The notes under the pieces were generated by a model. The model ran no database searches. It worked only from the letters and a program-made list of their open reading frames with translations, and was not told the origin of the DNA. A stretch of 7,369 bases of DNA from assembly GCA_002481295.1 (NCBI GenBank), contig DLDU01000070.1, positions 1-7,369 of the forward strand. The letters run 5' to 3'. Made by a program: the position numbers and the translations under genes. This document shows, piece after piece, positions 1-5,310 of the stretch (the stretch's first letter is position 1; every line of letters begins with the position of its first letter). The DNA is from Prevotella sp. UBA7764 (lineage in GTDB: Bacteria > Bacteroidota > Bacteroidia > Bacteroidales > Bacteroidaceae).

Positions 1-74
1 GCAAGTGGGAAACTTTAGTAATAGTAATTATATCATCAAGAAGAGCCAATCCGCGCACATTGCTTGTACGGCGC

Positions 75-109
75 AAAAAAAAGGCCCGCAGCGAAATGCT
101 GCGAGCCTT
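75..109 (-). terminator. Rho-independent terminator of gap
   Basis: Read on the minus strand, a 12-bp stem (arms 98-109 and 81-92, one G-U pair) encloses a 5-nt loop and runs straight into eight T residues (82 down to 75). It lies about 30 nt past the gap stop codon, so it should end the gap transcript. On the plus strand the stem is followed only by a broken T-run, so termination from that side would be weak. Confidence 0.93.
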
Positions 110-139
110 ATTATTTCAGAGTTGTTACCTTTTCGGGTA

Positions 140-1210
140 TTACTTCAGCTCAGCGAAGTACTTGATGGTGCGAACCATCTGAGAAGTGTAAGAGTTCTCG
201 TTGTCGTACCAAGAAACAACCTGCACCTCATAAGTGTCGTCATCGAGCTTCACAACCATTGTCTGAGTAGCGTCGAAGAGAGAACCGTAGCGCATGCCGA
301 GGATATCAGAAGAAACGATCTCCTCGTCGTTGTAACCGAAGCTCTCGTTGGACTCAGCCTTCATAGCAGCGTTGACGCTGTCAACAGTAACATCCTTACC
401 CTTGACAACAGCGTAGAGCAGAGTTGTAGAACCGTCTGGCACAGGTACACGCTGTGCAGCACCGATCAGCTTGCCGTTCAGCTCAGGCAGAACCAGGCCG
501 ATGGCCTTAGCAGCGCCAGAGGAAGCAGGAGTGATGTTGCAAGCACCGGCACGGCTACGACGCAGGTTGCCCTTGCGCTGAGGACCGTCGAGGATCATCT
601 GGTCGCCAGTGTAGGCGTGGATGGTCTGCATGATACCAGCCTGGATAGGATACTTGTCGTTCAGAGCCTTTGCCATAGGAGCCAAGCAGTTGGTAGTGCA
701 AGAAGCTGCGCTGATGATTTGGTCGTCCTTAGTCAGAGTCTCATTGTTCACGTTGAAGACGATAGTCTTCAGATCGTTGCCTGCAGGAGCAGAGATAACG
801 ACCTTCTTAGCACCAGCCTTTACGTGAGCCATGCTCTTGTCCTTAGATGTATAGAAGCCAGTGCACTCGAGGACAACGTCGATGTCCAGAGCGCCCCAAG
901 GCAGGTTAGCTGCGTCCTTCTCCTTGTAGATAGTGATCTTCTTGCCATCTACCTCGATGTAACCAGCTGCTTCCTTGCCATTCTCTGTGAAAGGCTCGTC
1001 GCTGTAAGAAACGGTATGCTCGGGCTTCTCACCGATGATGCCCTGATAACCACCGTGTGTGGTATCATACTTCAGGAGCTGAGCCAGCATCTTCGGGCTG
1101 GTCAGGTCGTTGATAGCAACAACATCATAGCCAGGAGCTGCGAACATCTGGCGGAATGCGAGACGGCCGATACGACCGAAACCATTGATAGCTACTTTAA
1201 CATTTGCCAT
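140..1210 (-). CDS. gap: Type I glyceraldehyde-3-phosphate dehydrogenase
   Basis: This 356-aa cytoplasmic enzyme oxidises glyceraldehyde-3-phosphate to 1,3-bisphosphoglycerate with NAD and phosphate in glycolysis, and can run in reverse. The N-terminal Rossmann motif INGFGRIGR (residues 8-16) and Asp35 after the second strand fit NAD use. The catalytic motif SCTTNC places the nucleophile at Cys171, and His198 in the [10 protein letters not shown] segment is the base partner. The C-terminal SWYDNENSY motif (333-341) is typical of the family. It is longer than the usual 330-340 aa, apparently because of extra residues around 58-82. The start gives the expected [16 protein letters not shown] opening. 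No strong Shine-Dalgarno is visible, only an AT-rich leader. The gene has its own promoter and terminator and is transcribed away from mscL. Family assignment is essentially certain. Confidence 0.98.
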   Translation of the reverse strand: MANVKVAINGFGRIGRLAFRQMFAAPGYDVVAINDLTSPKMLAQLLKYDTTHGGYQGIIGEKPEHTVSYSDEPFTENGKEAAGYIEVDGKKITIYKEKDAANLPWGALDIDVVLECTGFYTSKDKSMAHVKAGAKKVVISAPAGNDLKTIVFNVNNETLTKDDQIISAASCTTNCLAPMAKALNDKYPIQAGIMQTIHAYTGDQMILDGPQRKGNLRRSRAGACNITPASSGAAKAIGLVLPELNGKLIGAAQRVPVPDGSTTLLYAVVKGKDVTVDSVNAAMKAESNESFGYNDEEIVSSDILGMRYGSLFDATQTMVVKLDDDTYEVQVVSWYDNENSYTSQMVRTIKYFAELK

Positions 1211-1224
1211 TTTACTTTCTATTA

Positions 1225-1242
1225 TTTATAAAGGGTTATAAA
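1225..1242 (-). repeat. AT-rich inverted repeat just upstream of the gap start
   Basis: On the minus strand TTTATAA, spacer CCCT, TTTATAA's reverse complement TTATAAA form a perfect 7-bp inverted repeat ending 15 nt before the gap ATG. Its seven pairs are all A-T, so as an RNA hairpin it would be weak. It could be a protein-binding site or simply AT-rich leader sequence. Confidence 0.4.
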
Positions 1243-1275
1243 ATGTGTTCTCTTTCTTGAAAATATCTTTTTTGT

Positions 1276-1289
1276 GTCTCGCAAGAGAC
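1276..1289 (-). other. Small hairpin in the gap leader
   Basis: GTCTC and GAGAC form a perfect 5-bp stem around a 4-nt loop. It falls inside the predicted 5' untranslated leader of gap, roughly 15-28 nt after the inferred transcription start. It could stabilise an abundant mRNA. The stem is short and may be coincidental. Confidence 0.35.
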
Positions 1290-1304
1290 TTTTCTTGCTT
1301 ATCG

Positions 1305-1336
1305 ATTGCAAAGATACAAATTATTTTCTAATTTTG
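1305..1336 (+). promoter_or_regulatory. Bacteroidetes-type promoter of mscL-murQ
   Basis: ATTG (1305-1308) as the -33 element is followed after exactly 20 bp by TAATTTTG (1329-1336), an exact TAnnTTTG match. Transcription would start near 1343, giving a leader of about 86 nt before mscL. The site interlocks with the oppositely directed gap promoter. Confidence 0.72.
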
Positions 1337-1342
1337 CACAAT
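1309..1342 (-). promoter_or_regulatory. Bacteroidetes-type promoter of gap
   Basis: On the minus strand TATCTTTG (1309-1316) is an exact match to the TAnnTTTG -7 element. ATTG (1339-1342) sits 22 bp upstream as a -33 element, slightly wider than the ideal spacing. The inferred start near 1303 gives a leader of about 90 nt. The same 38 bp carry the mscL promoter on the other strand. Confidence 0.75.
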
Positions 1343-1360
1343 CAATAAGTATTAAATAAT

Positions 1361-1372
1361 ATAAACGTTTAT
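1361..1372. repeat. 12-bp perfect palindrome ATAAACGTTTAT
   Basis: ATAAACGTTTAT equals its own reverse complement. It lies about 18 bp downstream of the inferred mscL transcription start, where a bound dimeric protein could block elongation or initiation. No known regulator motif was recognised. Confidence 0.5.
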
Positions 1373-1382
1373 CAGAGTGTTA

Positions 1383-1404
1383 AGTCCACTTGGCAAAATG
1401 GACT
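1383..1404 (+). repeat. Short inverted repeat in the mscL leader
   Basis: AGTCCA (1383-1388) and TGGACT (1399-1404) are perfect 6-bp arms around a 10-nt spacer, ending 25 nt before the mscL start. As RNA this would be a modest stem-loop in the leader. Its function is unknown and it may be chance. Confidence 0.35.
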
Positions 1405-1429
1405 CTTCGCTTTACACAGTTCAGTTATT

Positions 1430-1849
1430 ATGGGTAAATTTATTCAAGAATTCAAAGATTTCGCTGTCAGAGGCAATGCTGTGGACATGGCTGTCGGTGT
1501 GATCATCGGCGGTGCGTTTGGTAAAATCGTAAGTAGTATTGTCGACGACATCATCATGCCGCCTATCGGATGGCTGATCGGTGGTGTGAACTTCTCTGAT
1601 CTGAAGGTCACCCTGCCCAGGGTGATCATCCCCGGTGTGGAGCAGATGAAGCCCGCCACCATCAACTATGGCAACTTCATCCAGACGCTCATCGACTTTA
1701 TCATCATCGCTTTCTGTGTCTTTCTCCTGGTCAAGGCTATCAACGTGCTCACACGCAAGAAGAAAGAGGAGCCCGCTGCGCCACCTGCACCGAGCAACGA
1801 GGAGAAACTGCTCACCGAAATCCGCGACCTGCTCAAGGATAAGAAATAA
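1430..1849 (+). CDS. mscL: Large-conductance mechanosensitive channel MscL
   Basis: MscL is a homopentameric inner-membrane pore that opens under high membrane tension and releases solutes during hypo-osmotic shock. The 139-aa length fits the family (136 aa in E. coli). The N-terminal amphipathic helix ([13 protein letters not shown], 4-16) leads into TM1 at about 17-45 with the family motif [16 protein letters not shown] and then DIIMPP. A periplasmic loop spans about 52-78, TM2 about 80-105, and an RKKK cluster (109-112) marks its cytoplasmic end. A Pro/Ala linker and a charged C-terminal helix ([14 protein letters not shown]) complete the usual bundle. The start is set by the canonical [16 protein letters not shown] opening. 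It precedes murQ by 16 nt, so the two are probably co-transcribed. Confidence 0.98.
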   Translation: MGKFIQEFKDFAVRGNAVDMAVGVIIGGAFGKIVSSIVDDIIMPPIGWLIGGVNFSDLKVTLPRVIIPGVEQMKPATINYGNFIQTLIDFIIIAFCVFLLVKAINVLTRKKKEEPAAPPAPSNEEKLLTEIRDLLKDKK

Positions 1850-1865
1850 CGCTCAATGAGTCAGG

Positions 1866-2678
1866 ATGATGCGACGGATTACGGAAGAAGCCTCTCTCTA
1901 CGATGATTTGGAGCACAAGCCGATAGCCGAACTGTTGCGCGACATCAACCGCGAGGATCATCGTGTGGCGGAAGCCGTGGAGCAGGCACTGCCTCAGATC
2001 ATACGGCTCACAGAGGCTGTTGCCGCGCGCATGGAGCAAGGAGGGCGTCTGTTTTACATCGGGGCGGGCACCAGCGGCCGTCTCGGTGTGCTCGATGCCT
2101 CAGAGCTGCCACCTACCTACGGCACGGATCCTCGGTTGGTGGTAGGCTTGATTGCCGGTGGCGACACTGCTCTCCGGCACGCCGTGGAGCATGCCGAAGA
2201 CAATGAGCAACAAGGTTGGAAAGACTTGGCAGGGCAGGGGATAGACTCAGCAGACACCGTCATCGGCATCGCTGCCTCGGGCACTACCCCCTACGTGGTG
2301 GGTGCACTGCGTGAAGCTCGGCGCCACGGCATCGTCACAGGATGCGTCACCAGCAATCCCGGCACGCCTTTGGAGGCAGAAAGCGACTATCCGGTGGTGA
2401 CCATTGTAGGCCCAGAGTTCGTCACCGGCTCGTCGCGCATGAAGTCTGGAACGGCGCAGAAGATGGTACTCAACATGATTTCCACCACGGTGATGATACG
2501 TCTCGGACGTGTCAAGGGCAACAAGATGGTCGACATGGAACTGACCAACGAGAAGCTCATCGACCGTGCCGTGCGCATGGTGATGGATCACGATCACCTC
2601 AACTACGACGCTGCCAAGAAAGAGCTGATGCGGAAATCGCTGGACGCCATCATGCGGAAACCGGAAGCAACAGAGTAG
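1866..2678 (+). CDS. murQ: N-acetylmuramic acid 6-phosphate etherase MurQ
   Basis: MurQ cleaves the D-lactyl ether of MurNAc-6-phosphate to give GlcNAc-6-phosphate and lactate, a cytoplasmic step in peptidoglycan recycling. The 270-aa protein is a SIS-domain enzyme. YIGAGTSGRLGVLDASELPP (64-83) holds the phosphosugar loop and catalytic Glu80. HAVEHAEDN holds the second acidic residue, Glu111. The 31-residue gap between them matches Glu83/Glu114 of E. coli MurQ. The family signature SSRMKSGTAQK spans 189-199. It is somewhat shorter than the 298-aa E. coli enzyme at the C terminus. The start is one of two adjacent ATG codons (1866 or 1869); an in-frame stop at 1857-1859 excludes anything much longer. 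It lies just behind mscL and faces a small gene on the other strand. Family assignment is very secure. Confidence 0.97.
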   Translation: MMRRITEEASLYDDLEHKPIAELLRDINREDHRVAEAVEQALPQIIRLTEAVAARMEQGGRLFYIGAGTSGRLGVLDASELPPTYGTDPRLVVGLIAGGDTALRHAVEHAEDNEQQGWKDLAGQGIDSADTVIGIAASGTTPYVVGALREARRHGIVTGCVTSNPGTPLEAESDYPVVTIVGPEFVTGSSRMKSGTAQKMVLNMISTTVMIRLGRVKGNKMVDMELTNEKLIDRAVRMVMDHDHLNYDAAKKELMRKSLDAIMRKPEATE

Positions 2679-2680
2679 GG

Positions 2681-2714
2681 GATAGGGCACTTAGCGACCG
2701 CCGGAAGCCCTATC
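2681..2714. repeat. Inverted repeat between convergent murQ and the small gene
   Basis: GATAGGGC (2681-2688) and GCCCTATC (2707-2714) are perfect 8-bp arms around an 18-nt loop. The repeat starts 2 nt past the murQ stop and contains the stop codon of the oppositely directed small gene. Neither side has a T-tract, so it is not a standard rho-independent terminator. It may still protect 3' ends or slow polymerase from either direction. Confidence 0.5.
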
Positions 2715-2859
2715 GGATATAATCTTTGGACACAAGATCGTAGTAGAGTGCCTCAAGTTCAGCGAGCGTGAGGCGCTCTACACTGTGTTCTATGGTGCGG
2801 ATGAGCTCGTCGCGCCGACTGTCGCCGTCGGATGAGAAATGGGTGAAGACTTTGGCCAT
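2710..2859 (-). CDS. Uncharacterised 49-aa protein
   Basis: A short frame encodes MAKVFTHFSS followed by a charged, probably helical stretch (RRDELIRTIEHSVERL, 15-30) and a Leu/Tyr-rich end (LEALYYDLVSKDYIR). It has no membrane segment, signal peptide or known catalytic motif, and I do not recognise the family. The frame is open upstream to 2955 (81 aa), but the shorter ATG is preferred: an exact TAnnTTTG box lies at 2892-2899, 32 nt upstream, so a longer start would lie behind the promoter. A CAGG just before the ATG could act as a weak ribosome site. It converges on murQ and diverges from nrfH. The protein-like C-terminal half and the matching promoter support a real gene, but its function is unknown. 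Confidence 0.6.
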   Translation of the reverse strand: MAKVFTHFSSDGDSRRDELIRTIEHSVERLTLAELEALYYDLVSKDYIR

Positions 2860-2891
2860 AACCTGTCGATGATAGTTTTGTTGATAAAGTG

Positions 2892-2899
2892 CAAAGGTA
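2892..2899 (-). promoter_or_regulatory. -7 promoter element of the 49-aa gene
   Basis: Minus-strand TACCTTTG followed by C is an exact TAnnTTTG match placed 32 nt before the ATG at 2859. No TTTG or TTG box lies at the expected -33 distance. That position is taken by one arm of the inverted repeat at 2920-2943, suggesting the promoter may depend on a bound protein. Confidence 0.6.
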
Positions 2900-2919
2900 G
2901 GAAAATTAGCTGAAATGGG

Positions 2920-2943
2920 ATTATCCTCATTTATTAGGATAAT
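2920..2943. promoter_or_regulatory. 8-bp inverted repeat, candidate operator between divergent promoters
   Basis: ATTATCCT (2920-2927), an 8-bp spacer and AGGATAAT (2936-2943) form a perfect inverted repeat. Half-site centres are 16 bp apart. The repeat lies over the -33 region of the leftward small-gene promoter and about 65 bp upstream of the inferred nrfH start, a position typical of activator sites. It does not resemble the FNR/CRP consensus (TTGAT-N4-ATCAA). Confidence 0.5.
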
Positions 2944-2957
2944 TTGTAGCCGCAATA

Positions 2958-2989
2958 TTTGCTTTTCTCAAATATTCCGTTTATATTTG
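2958..2989 (+). promoter_or_regulatory. Bacteroidetes-type promoter of the nrf operon
   Basis: TTTG (2958-2961), 20 bp, TATATTTG (2982-2989) fits the Bacteroidetes consensus exactly in both boxes and spacing. Transcription would begin near 2995 and leave a leader of about 32 nt before nrfH. The heptamer ATATTTG occurs at both boxes, with its reverse complement midway between them (2969-2975). Confidence 0.82.
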
Positions 2990-3027
2990 CAAACGAAAGA
3001 AGCTATTACTTAATAACATAACAACCT

Positions 3028-3630
3028 ATGGATCTTGGCAAACTCAAAAAATGGAGGATTACCCTCTCTTACCGTCAAAAGGTCGTGGGTCTTGTCCTGT
3101 GTGGCATCATCGTAGGTTTAGGCGGACTCTTTGCCTACTTGCTTCGCATGCATACCTATATAATAGGTGATGATCCGGCAGCATGTGTCAACTGCCATAT
3201 CATGTCGCCTTGGTATGCCACATGGTCACATTCCTCCCATGGACGCGATGCCACGTGCAACGACTGCCATGTTCCTCACACCTCGCTGGCGGCGAAATAT
3301 TTCTTCAAAGGCCTTGACGGCATGAAGCACGTCGGCTATTTTGTCACCAACAGCGAGCGCCAGGCGATCACGGCGGAAGACGCCAGCGCGGAGGTCATCA
3401 TGGACAACTGCATCCGTTGCCACACTGAGCTCAACACGCGCATGGTGCGCACGGGCAAGATCGACTATATGCTTGCGAAGCGCGGTGAAGGATTTGCCTG
3501 TTGGGACTGCCACCGCAATGTGCCGCACGGAGGCATGAACACGCTCTCTTCTACGCCTGGCGCTGAGACGCAGGCACCGATTCCACCCAGCCCTGTACCC
3601 GTATGGCTGCAAAAGGCATTGGGACATTAA
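3028..3630 (+). CDS. nrfH: Cytochrome c nitrite reductase small subunit NrfH (tetraheme quinol dehydrogenase)
   Basis: NrfH belongs to the NapC/NirT family. It oxidises menaquinol at the membrane and passes electrons to NrfA. The 200-aa protein has one N-terminal membrane anchor (about 18-40) and four c-type heme motifs: CVNCH (53-57), CNDCH (77-81), CIRCH (128-132) and CWDCH (158-162). The first motif continues as CxxCHxM, placing Met59 as a likely ligand of heme 1, as in Desulfovibrio NrfH. The C-terminal tail is Pro-rich (about 176-192). The start follows an A/T-rich leader without Shine-Dalgarno, and the sequence before it holds a good promoter. It is the first gene of the operon, 28 nt before nrfA, and that pairing identifies it as NrfH rather than another NapC-type protein. 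Confidence 0.97.
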   Translation: MDLGKLKKWRITLSYRQKVVGLVLCGIIVGLGGLFAYLLRMHTYIIGDDPAACVNCHIMSPWYATWSHSSHGRDATCNDCHVPHTSLAAKYFFKGLDGMKHVGYFVTNSERQAITAEDASAEVIMDNCIRCHTELNTRMVRTGKIDYMLAKRGEGFACWDCHRNVPHGGMNTLSSTPGAETQAPIPPSPVPVWLQKALGH

Positions 3631-3658
3631 CACACAGAAAAACTAAAAACTTACCGAT

Positions 3659-5152
3659 ATGTCACGACAATTGAAAAAATGGCAAGGATGGCTGCTCTTC
3701 CTCGGAGCCATGGTCATCGTTTTCGTTCTTGGGCTTCTATGCTCGTCGCTCTTGGAGCGCCGCGCCGAAGTCGTATCTGTGTTTAACAATCGTCGTACGC
3801 CGATGACCGACTCCATCGTGGCACAAAACGAGAAGTTTGCGGAAGACTTCCCACACGAGTATGAGACATGGTCGATGACGGAAGACACCTCGTTTGTGAG
3901 TAAATACAACTCCTCGCAGGAGCAGGATGCCCTCGCACAGCATCCGCTGATGGTCATTCTATGGGACGGCTATGCTTTCAGCCGCGACTACAACACGCCG
4001 CGCGGGCACCGTCACTGTATCGAAGACCTGCGCAAAATCCTGCGCACGGGATCGCCGGGCGTTGATGGACAGAAAGACTTGCAGCCTGGTACCTGCTGGA
4101 CTTGCAAAGGTCCCGACGTGCCGCGACTGATGCGCGAGAAAGGCAAGAACGCTTTCTATGCCGCCAAGTGGAGCGACTGGGGCAGTGAAGTGATGAACAG
4201 CATCGGATGCTCTGACTGCCACGATGCACGCACTATGGACTTGAAGCCTGCCCGACCGGCTCTCTACGAGGCATGGGCACGCGCCGGAAAAGATGTCAGA
4301 AAGGCCAGCCATCAGGAGATGCGCTCCCTCGTGTGCGCACAATGTCATACGGAGTACTACTTCGAAAAAGGTACCAACTACCTCAAATTCCCACAGGACA
4401 AGGGTCTGACCTGCGAGGATGCCGAGGCTTACTACGACAGTATCGGCTTCTACGATTATATCCATCCGCTGTCCCATGCCAAGATCTTGAAGGCACAACA
4501 TCCGGGTTACGAGATCTTCAAGCAAGGCATCCACGGTCAGCGCGGCCTGTCCTGTGCTGATTGCCACATGCCTTATATCCAGGATGGCGGCGTGAAATAT
4601 ACCGATCACCACATCATGTCGCCGTTGGCGCATATCGATCGCACGTGCCAGACCTGTCATCGCCAGGATGCCGAGACGCTGCGCAAGAATGTCTATGAGC
4701 GCCAGGAGAAGGTGCTGGAGGTGCGTGCCAAGGTGGAGAAAGAGCTCTCCACGGCGCATATCGAGGCCGCTTTTGCCTGGAAGAAAGGTGCCAACGAGAA
4801 GGAGATGGCCGCCGCTTTGGCTGACATCCGCAAGAGTCAGTGGCGTTGGGACTACGCTGTGGCCAGCCATGGTGCCAGTTTCCATGCCCCACAAGAGGTC
4901 ACCCGACTGCTCAGCGACGCACTCTACTATGCCGGACAAGCCCGCCTGAGCATTGCCAAGGTGCTCGCCCGTCACGGCTACAGCGGTGAGGTGCCAATTC
5001 CGGATCTCTCCACCAAGGAGAAGGCTCAGAAATATATCGGCCTCGACATGGGTAAGCTCCGTCAGCAAAAGAAAGAATTCCTCGACACCATCGTGCCGAA
5101 ATGGATCGAGACAGCAAGAAAGAACAAACGGTTCATCACCCAGCCGATCTAA
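3659..5152 (+). CDS. nrfA: Ammonia-forming cytochrome c nitrite reductase NrfA
   Basis: NrfA reduces nitrite by six electrons to ammonium outside the cytoplasmic membrane. The 497-aa protein has a hydrophobic N-terminal segment (about 9-29) with no clear signal peptidase site or lipobox, so it may stay anchored. The active-site heme motif is CWTCK (146-150), with lysine replacing histidine. Four ordinary motifs follow: CSDCH (184-188), CAQCH (226-230), CADCH (299-303) and CQTCH (330-334). Catalytic residues by comparison with Wolinella NrfA are Arg115 (in PRGH), Tyr233 (in TEYYF) and His281 (in KAQHP). Glu232, Tyr233, Lys278 and Gln280 fit the calcium site. All key residues are present, so the enzyme looks functional. 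It follows nrfH by 28 nt, with no Shine-Dalgarno at the start. Confidence 0.98.
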   Translation: MSRQLKKWQGWLLFLGAMVIVFVLGLLCSSLLERRAEVVSVFNNRRTPMTDSIVAQNEKFAEDFPHEYETWSMTEDTSFVSKYNSSQEQDALAQHPLMVILWDGYAFSRDYNTPRGHRHCIEDLRKILRTGSPGVDGQKDLQPGTCWTCKGPDVPRLMREKGKNAFYAAKWSDWGSEVMNSIGCSDCHDARTMDLKPARPALYEAWARAGKDVRKASHQEMRSLVCAQCHTEYYFEKGTNYLKFPQDKGLTCEDAEAYYDSIGFYDYIHPLSHAKILKAQHPGYEIFKQGIHGQRGLSCADCHMPYIQDGGVKYTDHHIMSPLAHIDRTCQTCHRQDAETLRKNVYERQEKVLEVRAKVEKELSTAHIEAAFAWKKGANEKEMAAALADIRKSQWRWDYAVASHGASFHAPQEVTRLLSDALYYAGQARLSIAKVLARHGYSGEVPIPDLSTKEKAQKYIGLDMGKLRQQKKEFLDTIVPKWIETARKNKRFITQPI

Positions 5153-5180
5153 CCCAGCGGCTGTAGAACAATTGAAGAAT

Positions 5181-5310
5181 ATGTGGAAACAACCCTATAC
5201 CTATAAAGAAGGCATCGCCGTCAGCATGGGGCTCCTCGTCACTGGGAGCCTGCTGCAGGCGGCGGTGGGACCTCTTGAATGGATCATTTTCATGTGGCCG
5301 GACAATATTC
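5181..5310 (+). pseudogene. N-terminal part of the ResB-like gene, out of frame with the rest
   Basis: From the ATG at 5181, 28 nt after nrfA, this frame gives MWKQPYTYKEGIAVSMGLLV, continuing through LLQAAVGPLEWIIFMWPDNI. That is a typical Bacteroidales ResB-like N terminus with a first membrane helix. From about 5311 this frame turns into non-membrane sequence rich in Arg and Cys and runs on to a stop ending at 5702. The true continuation (IALAFLLILLAV) lies one frame over. Skipping a single base near 5310 joins the two smoothly as WPDNI-IALAFLL, giving a corrected product of 425 aa. The junction has no homopolymer run, and there is no stop or classic slippery site that would suggest programmed frameshifting. 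Confidence 0.8.

Noticed and set aside
1..74. Possible feature before the gap terminator
   Set aside because: The 74 bases show no coding frame, promoter match or repeat that I could support.
5..1231. A 408-codon open frame on the plus strand across the whole gap gene
   Set aside because: It is exactly antisense to an unmistakable GAPDH gene. Its translation shows no family features, and the frame is explained by the strong codon bias of gap.
1856..1906. A 16-codon frame starting at an ATG before murQ, as a possible leader peptide
   Set aside because: It merely overlaps the murQ start out of frame, with no ribosome site of its own and no regulatory codon pattern.
2860..2955. N-terminal extension of the small minus-strand gene to 81 aa
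   Set aside because: The extension would cover the gene's own -7 box and the inverted repeat, and its sequence looks like translated AT-rich intergenic DNA.
3959..5068. A 369-codon open frame on the minus strand inside nrfA
   Set aside because: It is antisense to nrfA, which has all five heme motifs and catalytic residues. There is no promoter or convincing protein sequence on the other strand.
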